DNA of 64,000 nt from Marsupella aquatica (Eukaryota > Marchantiophyta): positions 18,538,001 through 18,602,000 of the forward strand of contig OZ316895.1 of the NCBI GenBank assembly GCA_973895155.1, in the 5' to 3' direction. Both the position numbers and the translations under genes were made by a program. Under the pieces are notes generated by a model that saw only the letters and a list, made by a program, of their open reading frames with translations, was not told where the DNA came from and did no database searches. Below are positions 55,935 through 64,000 of this stretch, one piece after another. The stretch's first letter is position 1. Every line of letters begins with the position of its first letter.

Positions 55935-58013
55935 ATGCCCGTCACTCGTTCTCAAGCAGCTTACTTGAGGAGATTGACCAGCGAACGAGAAAGTGCAACC
56001 ACAACAAGCTCCGACTCGTCGGGCTCGGAGGACTCGCAATCGTCCCGACATATGAACATACCCCCAGGATCTTCGGGGTCCGGTTCGACCGGCCCTGCTG
56101 CGGTTCCACCACCACCACCACCACCACCACCACCTATGGCAGCCGCTCCACCGGTGGCCCGCGCTGCTCAGGCGCCTCCACAAATATCGCAACGATCGCG
56201 ATTTCATTATCGACCTTTCAAAGGGCGTCATGGGGATGATCCGGATGAATGGTTGGATGAGTTTGAAGCCACTGCTAAAGCTAATGGGGAAGACGCCATT
56301 AAGCTAACCGTCCTCCCGGGAGTAATGCGGGGAGAAGCTCGTCCATGGTACAACTCGTTACCACCCGGGACTACCTGGGCACAATTCCAAGCTGCATTGC
56401 TGCAGGAGTTTCGTGCCATTGGATCAGAACAGCGTTCTCTATTAAAGATTGGCCAGCTTCGCATGGGAAAAAAAGAGTCCCTGCGGAAGTTCATTCAGAA
56501 GTTTCAAAAACTTGCGGCCAAGATCCGGCCCAGGCCAGGAGACGCGCTCCAGCTTACATGGTTCCTTCATGGTTTGCCCACGAATATGCAATTCTGGGTA
56601 CGCCAGAATAATCCAATTTCAATGCAGGCGGCCATAGCGTGCGCCGAAACTTACCGGGAGTCCACCTATAACTCCCGGCGGAGCCAGCGAGCACGCCGCA
56701 GGAAGGGTAAGTATGAAACCTTCAGTGACAGTGACTCCGAATCGGACGACGAGAGGAAGAAGAAACGGAAGAAGAAGAAGAAACATCGTTCGACCTCGTC
56801 CAGCTCCGAGACGGAATCCAGTTCGGATTCAGCTTCAAGCATCGGATCCTCTACCTCCAGTTCATCAGGAAGTGACTTGGAGAGCGAAAGCCGGAGCAAA
56901 AAGAAGAAGAGACGAGTGAAGAAGGAGGGGAAGATTAAACCCCGGGCGCGAAGAACGATACCAGATCCAAAGGCTGCCAAAGCAGACAAGCTGAACGAAA
57001 TCACGGATCGACTCAAAGCACTGTCAATACATCTTGCGGAGAAGCCGGTGGAGAAGAAGAAGCCATCTGAGATTCGAGCCCATGCGTAGTGTTCAAAGTG
57101 CTTCCAATCCGGCCATGTGGTGCAGGAATGCCCAAGGTGGAAGAACCGAGTTCACCAAGTAGAGCTGGATGATGTTGACAACCCGGGCCCCGAATCAGAG
57201 TCCACGGAGTATTTCTTTGAGGACCCTCCTGATTCTGTGTACCAGATTTCAACGGTTGGTCCGCGTAATTTAGCTGGTAGAACTGCGTACCCCTACCCAA
57301 GTAATGGCCGGAGTTTCCAGGTTATCAGTAACCCGAGCATCCCTCCTAAGCCAGGGATTTGGCGGTCCCCGGTTTGTTACAACTGTGAAAAGCCAGGACA
57401 CTTTGCGAGGGAATGCACCGAACCAAGACGTCAGGGAGATGGCCGAGGCACCCCACTATGTCAAGTTTGCAAAACGGAGGCTCATTCCACGGCCAACTGT
57501 CCGTTGGTAATCGTTGCTCGAACAAGTGCGGCTAGACCGGCCTAGGCTGGACCAGTCACGAGCGATGCAGTCGTCCAAATGATTGCTGTAGAATGGCAAG
57601 ATGACAACACCGAGTGGGTGAATCTGGTGGACGTGGCGGAACACCCTAATCCATTGGATGAGGCCGAGTGCTACCGAGTGTCGACAAGGGCCGAACGGAA
57701 GGAAGAAAAGACGGAGGAGAAACGGAGGAAAAAGCAAGATACTACTCCGGTGCAGCCAGCGATAAATATACCCCCGGAAAAGGACGATGACTACCGACGG
57801 GACGACCCGAAGCTGTTTTTCCCCCGCATCGAAGAATTGGTAAAGAAACAGCTGGAGGCTTACGAAGCTCGGGAATACCAGAAGGCAATCGATAAGGACA
57901 TCAAAGCAGCCGAGACAGCCCGACGTTAGGAGCAAGAAAAGCAAGATAAACAAGAGGAAGCCAAGCAGTAGCCAACGAAAGAAACAAAGGAGGACTATGA
58001 TATTAAGGAGGAC
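55935..58013 (+). pseudogene. Family A gag, same frame as pol, with in-frame TAG codons
   Basis: ATG at 55935 (MPVTRSQAAYL). A poly-Pro tract is followed by the capsid-like Retrotrans_gag region (DDPDEWLDEFEATAK, ARPWYNSLPPGTTW, KESLRKFIQKFQKLA, LTWFLHGLP). A Ser/Asp/Lys-rich stretch leads to three CCHC knuckles: CSKCFQSGHVVQEC (57090-57131), CYNCEKPGHFAREC (near 57376) and CQVCKTEAHSTANC (near 57460). The frame is continuous with pol. TAG occurs at 57087, 57543, 57927 and 57969; the first lies directly before knuckle 1. No frameshift. Gag packages the RNA. Confidence 0.88.
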
Positions 58014-61000
58014 GTGAAGAGTTGCCCGGTTACAGCGACGGTGGGGCAACTGCTGCAGAACAACCCACAGTACAGACGACAACTGAGGGAGTTGCTCATG
58101 GGTCGCCGAAGGAGAAGACTACCCCGAGTTGGGAGTGCGGACTGCAACATGATATGCGAGGACCTTGGAGCGCCGGACATCTCGATCGAAATTAATAACT
58201 GTACCATCAAGATGGTTCTTGTAGACGGAAGAGCGGGAGTCAACATCATGACTGAAGAAACGTCAGTCAAGTTAGGATACCTCACGTATCAACCCACGGC
58301 CCGAGCTATCAGATTAGCAAACGGGGCAAGGGTCCTCCCATTAGGCACGCTCACACGAGTGCTCACTCTGGTGGGAGGGGTAGAGTTCTATCTCAACTTC
58401 TTAGTCATGAGGCCGGTTCATCCCTCCTCTTATCCGGTTCTTCTGGGCAGGCCGTGGCTGTACGGTGGCCGTGTAGTCACGGATTGGGGAAAGAAGGAGC
58501 TACGGTTCGAGGAACCCACCGTACGGGTATCCTGGGCAATGGACGATTATCAGGGAGAAACCCCACAAGGACCCGAGGAATATGATTCGGAGACCTCGGA
58601 GGAAGAGGAACTCAATATGATCGAACTCATCTCGTCCCTATCCGAGGAAGATGTCTTCGGAGTTGAAGCAACCCGAGAAACACATCTCCTAAATTACCCG
58701 AGGGCTGCCATTGAGTCCACCCCAAGTACATCTACTGTCGGGGATGAGGAAACGCACGAACAACTCATCGAGACGGAGGACACGGCTCCAGCCAAGCAGG
58801 GAGCCGAGGCTACTCCTTCCATTTCAGAGCCTTGTAACCATGAACCAGCCCAACAACCGCCTGAGGCCGAAAACTCGAGACCGAGACATAAAAAGCGAGT
58901 CTCATGGGATCCGTCCATTCCGCAATTGGAGGAAGTAAACCCCATCCCGAGACCAATCCCGGTCCCACCCATGTACGGAGGGGTTCGGTTAGCTGAGCTT
59001 GACGCGAGCCTGGACCCGAGTCTGCGAAACCAGGTTGAAGTCATCAGGAAGGAGCACTACCGGAAGTACACTATTGGGATGGACAAATCTTTTAACCTGG
59101 GCCACGCTTTGACGGGGAAGGTTGAAAAAGCCATCCAAGCTTTGCTCAAGGAATATGAAGATGTGTTTGCATGGAGTCATCATGATTTAACAGGCGTCTC
59201 CCCCGAGTTGGGAGAACACACAATCGATCTGAACCTAGGAGCCCATGCGGTACGACAGCGACAACGTCGCATGAATCCGAGGTACTCCATCTTAGTGAAG
59301 GAGGAAATTGATCGTCTCCTCGCCGCCGATATCATTTACCCGGTAATGGCCAGCGACTGGGTCTCTCCCATTGTCATTGTACCAAAGAAGGGAGGTACGG
59401 ATGGAAAACCTAAGATTCGTATCTGTCAGGACTACCGTAAGCTGAATGACGCAACCCGAAAAGACCATTACCCATTACCATTCACGGATATGGTTCTAGA
59501 TATGGTGGCCCGAAATGAAATCTATACATTTCTTGACGGGTATTCAGGTTATAACCAAATCTGGATTCGTCTCGCGGATCAGCTCAAAACAACTTTCACT
59601 ACGGAGTGGGGAACGTTCGCATTTCGGAGGATGCCTTTTGGTCTGTGTAACGCCCCGGCTATGTTTCAGCGCCTTATGATGAATATCTTCCACGATTTCC
59701 TACGGGAATTTTTGGAGATATTTATCGATGACTTTGCCATCTTCGGAACCGTTGCCATGCACCCCGAACACCTACGACGAACGTTGCAACGATGCCGAGA
59801 TGTTAACCTCAAACTACATCCCGCCAAATGCTTCTTCGGGGTAGAGGAGGGGGTGTTACTCGGGCATCGTGTGTCCAAACGGGGCATTGAGGTGGACCAA
59901 GAGAAAGTTGCGGCCTGGATGGCGGTGGTGTTCCCCTTGGATCAAAAAGCAGTACGATCCTTCTTGGGCTGCGTAGGGTATTACCGCCGGTTCATTAAAG
60001 ACTTTGCTAAAATTGCGTTGCCCTTAACTGAGATGATGAAGAAGGACGCAGCGGTCGAGGAGACACCCCGGAGACGGATTGCTTTTGAGGAACTCCGTAA
60101 ACGACTCACCACCGCGCCTATCATGGTCACCCCAGACTGGAATAAGGAGTTCCACGTGTATGTCGATGTGTCAGGGTTCTGTATCGGATCCGTACTTAGT
60201 CAGCTAGATGAGGATGGACGTGATCACCCCATCTATTTCGCTAGCCGTCAACTATTTGCAGCCGAAAAGAATTATTCCCCCACTGATCGAGAAGCTTTGG
60301 GAATAATCTACTCGTGTAAAAAGTTCCGACACTATCTGCTAGGCTACAAGGTCATTTTCCACACGGATCATGATAGCCTGAAGTACATGGTCAACAAAGC
60401 GGATGTGACAGGACGGATAGCCCGGTGGGTGCTACTTCTCCAGGAATTTCATTACGAAGTTCAGGTTCGGCCAGGAAGGGTACACCTCAATGCCGATTTC
60501 TTTTCACGACTGGACGGCGTACCAGTCGATCAGCCAATTGATGATATTTTTCCGGATGAGGAGTTGTTCCACGTGGGGGAAGGGACACCAACGTGGTACG
60601 GCTCAATAATCACCTTCCTTTTAACGGGCCGCATCCCTGACGGCATCAATCAGGAGGCCGCCGCTGTGTTTTTACGGAAAGCCGGGCCTTACGTCATGAT
60701 ACAGGGTCACCTACATAAGGAAGGTATTAACGGAAAGTTACGACGCTGCTTAGAGTATAAGGAGACACTTATCGTGATACGGGCCCTGCATGAAGAAGAA
60801 GCTGGAGGCCATTTCGCGGCAGTTACGATAGCCCGAAAGATTCTGGACTCGGGGTATTGGTGGCCTACGTTGCATCGGGATGTACAGTGCTTCATTAAGG
60901 GCTGTGACTTGTGTCAGCGAGCGGGGGCCCCGAGGCGGGCTCATCATCACCCGCTCACATCTGTGCTTCCATTGGCACCATTCGAAAAATGGGGAATTGA

Positions 61001-61934
61001 TTATATCGGACCGTTCACTCCCGTTACCCGAAGGCGAAGGTGCAAGTACATCCTATTAGCTATTGATTACTCCACCAAATGGGTCCAAGCGCGGGCTACG
61101 GTAAAGGACGACGCCGCAACCAGTGCCAGATTCTTATACGAACAGATTTTCACCCGATTCGGACCGCCCTTAGAATTGGTAAGCGACCGTGGAACCCACT
61201 TCCTCAATGACACCGTAGCCCAGCTTACGGAGCGTTACCTAGTCAAGCACCGCAAGACTACCCCATATCATCCTAAAGCCAACGGGATGGCGGAGAGAGC
61301 AAATGGTATCATTGGGAAGATCCTCAACAAAACTGTAGCTGCGCACAAAACGGATTGGGATGATAAGTTGTACGCGGCGGTGTACTCGTATAATCTAGCT
61401 TACAAAACTACTACGAGTCATAGCCCGTACTTTCTGGTGTTCGGCCAACATTCGTTGGTGCCCGTCGAATTTGAAGTGCACACTCCACGGGTCAGCATTC
61501 GGGATCGCTTACCTGAATCTGAAAGTCTGTCAGACCGAGCTTATCAGATTGAAGCCTTGGAAGAAGCACGGCTACTGGCAGCTCGACACACCGTGAAGAA
61601 ACAGGCAACTTCGAAGAAGCAGCACGACAAAGGACTACGGAGGGTCGACGTCGTGGCAGGCGATCTAGTCCTTCTGTACGATAGTAGGTACATGCAGTTT
61701 CCAGGGAAGCTGCATACCCGGTGGTTGGGGCCCTTCCTTGTCAATCAGATCTACCGAAACGGATCTTTGGAGCTTGCGACGTATGCCGGCGATTTACTCC
61801 CCACGCGAATCAGCTACGATCGTGTAAAAAAGTACCACCATCAAGACGACGACGCCGATAGCGATGTTCGCGAGGACGCTTCACAATTAAGCAGGGAGCT
61901 ATGTGACGCTGCCAGTACGGCGGTTAATGAGTGA
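58014..61934 (+). CDS. Family A Pol: protease, RT, RNase H, integrase
   Basis: 1306 open codons (the true start is upstream in gag). Protease active site LVDGRAGVNIM near residue 80 departs from the usual D-G-G-S/A-G. RT from about residue 445: DWVSPIVIVPKKGG, CQDYRKLNDATRKDHYPLPF, FLDGYSGYNQI, MPFGLCNAPAMFQRL and the box FIDDFAIF (about 569). RNase H from about 712 (VYVDVSGFCIGSVLS, TDREALGIIY, HTDHDSLKYMV). Integrase: H ... CDLCQRAG zinc region about 905-970, then D (WGIDYIGPF), D (SDRGTHF) and E (NGMAERANG) about 995-1090. RT motifs are Athila-like. The last 11 codons and stop are inside the 3' LTR. Catalytic residues are intact except the odd protease loop. Confidence 0.93.
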   Translation: MKSCPVTATVGQLLQNNPQYRRQLRELLMGRRRRRLPRVGSADCNMICEDLGAPDISIEINNCTIKMVLVDGRAGVNIMTEETSVKLGYLTYQPTARAIRLANGARVLPLGTLTRVLTLVGGVEFYLNFLVMRPVHPSSYPVLLGRPWLYGGRVVTDWGKKELRFEEPTVRVSWAMDDYQGETPQGPEEYDSETSEEEELNMIELISSLSEEDVFGVEATRETHLLNYPRAAIESTPSTSTVGDEETHEQLIETEDTAPAKQGAEATPSISEPCNHEPAQQPPEAENSRPRHKKRVSWDPSIPQLEEVNPIPRPIPVPPMYGGVRLAELDASLDPSLRNQVEVIRKEHYRKYTIGMDKSFNLGHALTGKVEKAIQALLKEYEDVFAWSHHDLTGVSPELGEHTIDLNLGAHAVRQRQRRMNPRYSILVKEEIDRLLAADIIYPVMASDWVSPIVIVPKKGGTDGKPKIRICQDYRKLNDATRKDHYPLPFTDMVLDMVARNEIYTFLDGYSGYNQIWIRLADQLKTTFTTEWGTFAFRRMPFGLCNAPAMFQRLMMNIFHDFLREFLEIFIDDFAIFGTVAMHPEHLRRTLQRCRDVNLKLHPAKCFFGVEEGVLLGHRVSKRGIEVDQEKVAAWMAVVFPLDQKAVRSFLGCVGYYRRFIKDFAKIALPLTEMMKKDAAVEETPRRRIAFEELRKRLTTAPIMVTPDWNKEFHVYVDVSGFCIGSVLSQLDEDGRDHPIYFASRQLFAAEKNYSPTDREALGIIYSCKKFRHYLLGYKVIFHTDHDSLKYMVNKADVTGRIARWVLLLQEFHYEVQVRPGRVHLNADFFSRLDGVPVDQPIDDIFPDEELFHVGEGTPTWYGSIITFLLTGRIPDGINQEAAAVFLRKAGPYVMIQGHLHKEGINGKLRRCLEYKETLIVIRALHEEEAGGHFAAVTIARKILDSGYWWPTLHRDVQCFIKGCDLCQRAGAPRRAHHHPLTSVLPLAPFEKWGIDYIGPFTPVTRRRRCKYILLAIDYSTKWVQARATVKDDAATSARFLYEQIFTRFGPPLELVSDRGTHFLNDTVAQLTERYLVKHRKTTPYHPKANGMAERANGIIGKILNKTVAAHKTDWDDKLYAAVYSYNLAYKTTTSHSPYFLVFGQHSLVPVEFEVHTPRVSIRDRLPESESLSDRAYQIEALEEARLLAARHTVKKQATSKKQHDKGLRRVDVVAGDLVLLYDSRYMQFPGKLHTRWLGPFLVNQIYRNGSLELATYAGDLLPTRISYDRVKKYHHQDDDADSDVREDASQLSRELCDAASTAVNE
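61889..61901 (+). other. Polypurine tract of the A element
   Basis: AAGCAGGGAGCTA ends right at the 3' LTR start; same in A1 (16560-16572). Confidence 0.7.
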
Positions 61935-62259
61935 TTCAGTCTAACTGCGCTCGGCACGCGCATTAGGTGGGTCTTAGGCCGCTATTATTAGCATAACGAT
62001 AGTATTTAGGTAATCATTAGGGGTAGGACATCATTAGGCAATAAGGGGGACTTCAGGTTCGGGCTGGCGGCGGGTCGCTATTCGCACACCCGGGTTACGA
62101 GCGTGGAGGGGCCCCTCCCTCGGGTCCGTATAACGAACTTAAGGAAGCGGCCACTGACGCACGCTGACTCAGACCGGCGGAGTGGCCGGTACACCACAAG
62201 CGTGAGCGGTTCAACCTATGGGTGTCAAGGAGACGTCGGGGATCGACAAGCCCTCAAAG

Positions 62260-62266
62260 TATAAAA
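62260..62266 (+). promoter_or_regulatory. TATA box of the A element 3' LTR
   Basis: TATAAAAGGGGAGCC at LTR position 359. Confidence 0.7.
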
Positions 62267-62367
62267 GGGGAGCCAACCCTTTGTAGTGCACCAGTCCATC
62301 AGTCCGCGCGCCAGCTTCGACCCCAGCTCTCTCGTTCTCTCTAGGTCGCCACTACTATCTCCTCTGA

Positions 62368-64000
62368 ATGTCGCACACGATCCTCTCCAGCTCGGCCATT
62401 CAATTCTGGACGCAGTTCCTATCTACCGGAAGGCACTTGGCCGATTCATTGAAACACGCCAACCCGCGCCGATACGAGATCGAACGCGAATACGAGAGAG
62501 CCATCCGCCTAGCAGGACGACACCACTACGTCCTTAACTTTGACTACCCATCTCAGAGCGAGCTTTACCGACCAGCTGAGGTATCTGGGTACTTCTTCAA
62601 CGGAGACAAATATATCGGGTTCTTGGAAGCATTGCTTCGGCTTCCGGACGAGGTCTTCAATATCCCGGGTACAATTGACCTGCAGCGACATCACTTTGAC
62701 CACATCCCTGCCCAGGTTCGGGCTGTCATTAATGGCGAGTCCAGTACCAACCATTCGACAAGGGCGTCCGCACTCGCTTCGGAGAACTTCTACCAGCACC
62801 TACAGAGCTTCATGGGAACTCGACCATCAACCAACATGACCAACTCAGCCGGACCCGTACCCGTACCCGTGCCCATGCAACCTCAGCTTCAGCTTCAGCC
62901 TCAGCCGCGGCCTAGCCAAACCCCACCACCTATCACCCAGCCAGCACAGGTACACTCCGTCATCAACGCTGTGGATCTTAGCGATGACGACGAGGCTACC
63001 CCACCCTTGACCAGGCGGCCCAGAGGAACAAGCGCTCGGGGGGCCGACACTATATCGTCCCCACCCCCTGCTCTGACCCCAGGAGCGGCCCCAGCAGACA
63101 ACATGGTGACCGTGGCCGCCCCGGGCCCGTTACCAACCGCAGTGGCACTCCCCAGGCCCGATCGGGAGGATGGGGAAGTATCACCTTCCCCGAGTCAGTC
63201 ACGGGGAAAGAAGAGGAAGGAATCCGCCAGTGCATCCGGGTTACCGTTGGCCACGGTAGCCGTAGCCAAGGTAACGATGCATCGCATGGGGGAAAACGTT
63301 CAGAGCAACATCCTCCATCCCAAGCATGCGGTGTACCTGAAGACTCAGGGATTTGAGCACCTCGCCTCTCTCCCCTGGAACACTTGCAGGTACTACGGGG
63401 AGGACATGACAGAATTCGTCAAGAATTATGACGACGTACGTCAACAGACTCGGCTGCGGGGAAGGAATATGTCCCTCACAGAAGAACGGCTCAAGATGAT
63501 CTTCGGGTTACCCGAAGGTGACCATCGAGTCGAATCACGGGCTCCCGGGGGCAAGGGGGCCAAGTACCAATCTTCAAGTTTTCCCTCAGAGGGATCAGTG
63601 GACAACGGGTTCGTGATGAGGACCTGCCTCATGCCCGAGATAGCTGAGCGGCTGGAGTTCCAGAGGTACGCTCTCCACATGATGGAACCCCGGGGGGAGA
63701 TCTCCGCCGCCCAGGTCATCCAGGTCGAGAACTATCGACCTAGGAAATGGGCGTCGTACTTCGCTAAGAAATTCCATGAAGAGATGGAGCGGCGAAGGGA
63801 GACGCTGTACATTGGCGGGAAAGCGTATTTCGCTAGCCACATCGAAATCATTCTTGAGTGGTACGCCCGGTTTGATCGACGAACCCTTCCCCGCATCAAC
63901 GTTACAAAGCTGGTCCCAGCTAGGTGGGTTTTTCCGGCATTGGAGAGACGGCCCCAACCCGAGGCCCGAAGTCCAGTGGACACGCCAGCTTCACCTACCC
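62368..64000 (+). CDS. LTR-borne family A protein (ORF-L), 3' LTR copy, open to window edge
   Basis: ATG at 62368; open for 544 codons to the window end. At the position of the first 5' LTR stop (52830) it keeps CAG. Contains the N-terminal part, the linker with an 8-residue insert near residue 243 (AGAAPADNMVTV region) and the whole central domain (FGLPEGDHRV, NGFVMRTC, EISAAQVIQVEN). The coiled-coil part would follow to the right. This is the best-preserved family A copy in the window and may be intact. Confidence 0.82.
   Translation, partial: MSHTILSSSAIQFWTQFLSTGRHLADSLKHANPRRYEIEREYERAIRLAGRHHYVLNFDYPSQSELYRPAEVSGYFFNGDKYIGFLEALLRLPDEVFNIPGTIDLQRHHFDHIPAQVRAVINGESSTNHSTRASALASENFYQHLQSFMGTRPSTNMTNSAGPVPVPVPMQPQLQLQPQPRPSQTPPPITQPAQVHSVINAVDLSDDDEATPPLTRRPRGTSARGADTISSPPPALTPGAAPADNMVTVAAPGPLPTAVALPRPDREDGEVSPSPSQSRGKKRKESASASGLPLATVAVAKVTMHRMGENVQSNILHPKHAVYLKTQGFEHLASLPWNTCRYYGEDMTEFVKNYDDVRQQTRLRGRNMSLTEERLKMIFGLPEGDHRVESRAPGGKGAKYQSSSFPSEGSVDNGFVMRTCLMPEIAERLEFQRYALHMMEPRGEISAAQVIQVENYRPRKWASYFAKKFHEEMERRRETLYIGGKAYFASHIEIILEWYARFDRRTLPRINVTKLVPARWVFPALERRPQPEARSPVDTPASPT

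Larger units (their letters stand above)
37484..64000 (-). mobile_element. Family B gypsy element, minus orientation, interrupted twice, 5' part beyond window
   Basis: 3' LTR at 37484-46193 (left), internal region 46194-51823 encoding integrase, RNase H, RT, protease and part of gag on the minus strand. Gag is cut at 51823 by a family A element that runs past the window edge. The remaining gag and the 5' LTR must lie further right. The left flank ATGCT (37479-37483) is the expected TSD; its partner is outside. Confidence 0.88.
51824..64000 (+). mobile_element. Family A gypsy element, nearly complete, 3' LTR cut by window edge
   Basis: 5' LTR 51824-55811, internal region 55812-61901, 3' LTR from 61902. 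It is inserted in family B gag; the left flank TTTGT (51819-51823) is the expected TSD. RT and protease context place it with Athila/Tat-type gypsy elements, which also have long LTRs. One continuous 2000-codon gag-pol frame carries four in-frame TAG. Confidence 0.95.
61902..64000 (+). repeat. 3' LTR of the A element (first 2.1 kb)
   Basis: Collinear with 51824 onward, with scattered substitutions and a 24-bp segment (near 63090-63115) absent from the 5' LTR but present in A1. Confidence 0.95.

Noticed and set aside
57087-57971. Programmed readthrough of TAG between gag and pol
   Set aside because: Four TAGs at irregular spacing, one directly before a zinc knuckle, together with C-to-T stops in the LTR gene, fit decay better. 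Kept as an alternative in the findings.

Overview
The window is eukaryotic nuclear DNA from a plant-lineage (streptophyte) genome that is large and rich in transposons. Evidence: Ty1/copia and Athila/Tat-like Ty3/gypsy retrotransposons, a CACTA-type (Tnp2) DNA transposon, GT-AG introns, and one probable host gene on the minus strand whose exons read as a plant DUF1639 protein. I cannot name the species. No rRNA, tRNA, CRISPR or bacterial operon was seen.

Layout. (1) 1-6005: a decayed copia element (E), cut by the left window edge. (2) 6006-14209: low-copy DNA holding the probable DUF1639 gene (7612-9319, minus), simple repeats, a small inverted-repeat element (13061-13382) and an unknown 144-codon ORF (13513-13947, minus). 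(3) 14210-22975: a rearranged gypsy element of family A (A1). A large deletion fuses the 5' LTR to the RNase H/integrase end of pol, and its 3' LTR is split by a 2.4-kb solo LTR of family D. (4) 22976-23270: a SET-domain fragment. (5) 23300 to the right edge: a nest of insertions. A CACTA transposase gene holds a family B solo LTR (24285-28935) and is broken off at 30916. It abuts a gypsy element C (minus) with an integrase and a PHD finger. C holds a B solo LTR (31829-36559, minus) and a B element (37484 onward, minus). The B element holds an A solo LTR inside its 3' LTR (41961-45946) and a near-complete A element inside its gag (51824 to the edge). Exact 5-bp target duplications support four of these insertions: CCAGC, GTTGT, CTTTG and GTCCT.

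The most unusual feature is that LTRs of families A (about 4.0 kb) and B (about 4.65 kb) each contain a long protein gene. In A it sits 108 nt downstream of a TATA box (873 codons); in B it starts 115 nt into the LTR (1207 codons, intact in one solo LTR). The two proteins share a central domain followed by a long coiled coil. Because the gene lies within the LTR, it is carried twice per element and survives as a cassette when the element collapses to a solo LTR. LTRs of A, B and D also share a small stem-loop, with a base-pair change conserved as a pair, followed by a fixed AAAC(C)ATACCTA motif. These LTR-borne genes and the hairpin are the best candidates here for an undescribed system.

The A and B elements otherwise follow standard gypsy logic: PBS, gag with three zinc knuckles, protease, RT, RNase H, integrase and polypurine tract. 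In both families the last pol codons lie inside the 3' LTR. Most copies are dead; in the family A genes I checked, all ten internal stops are TAG.
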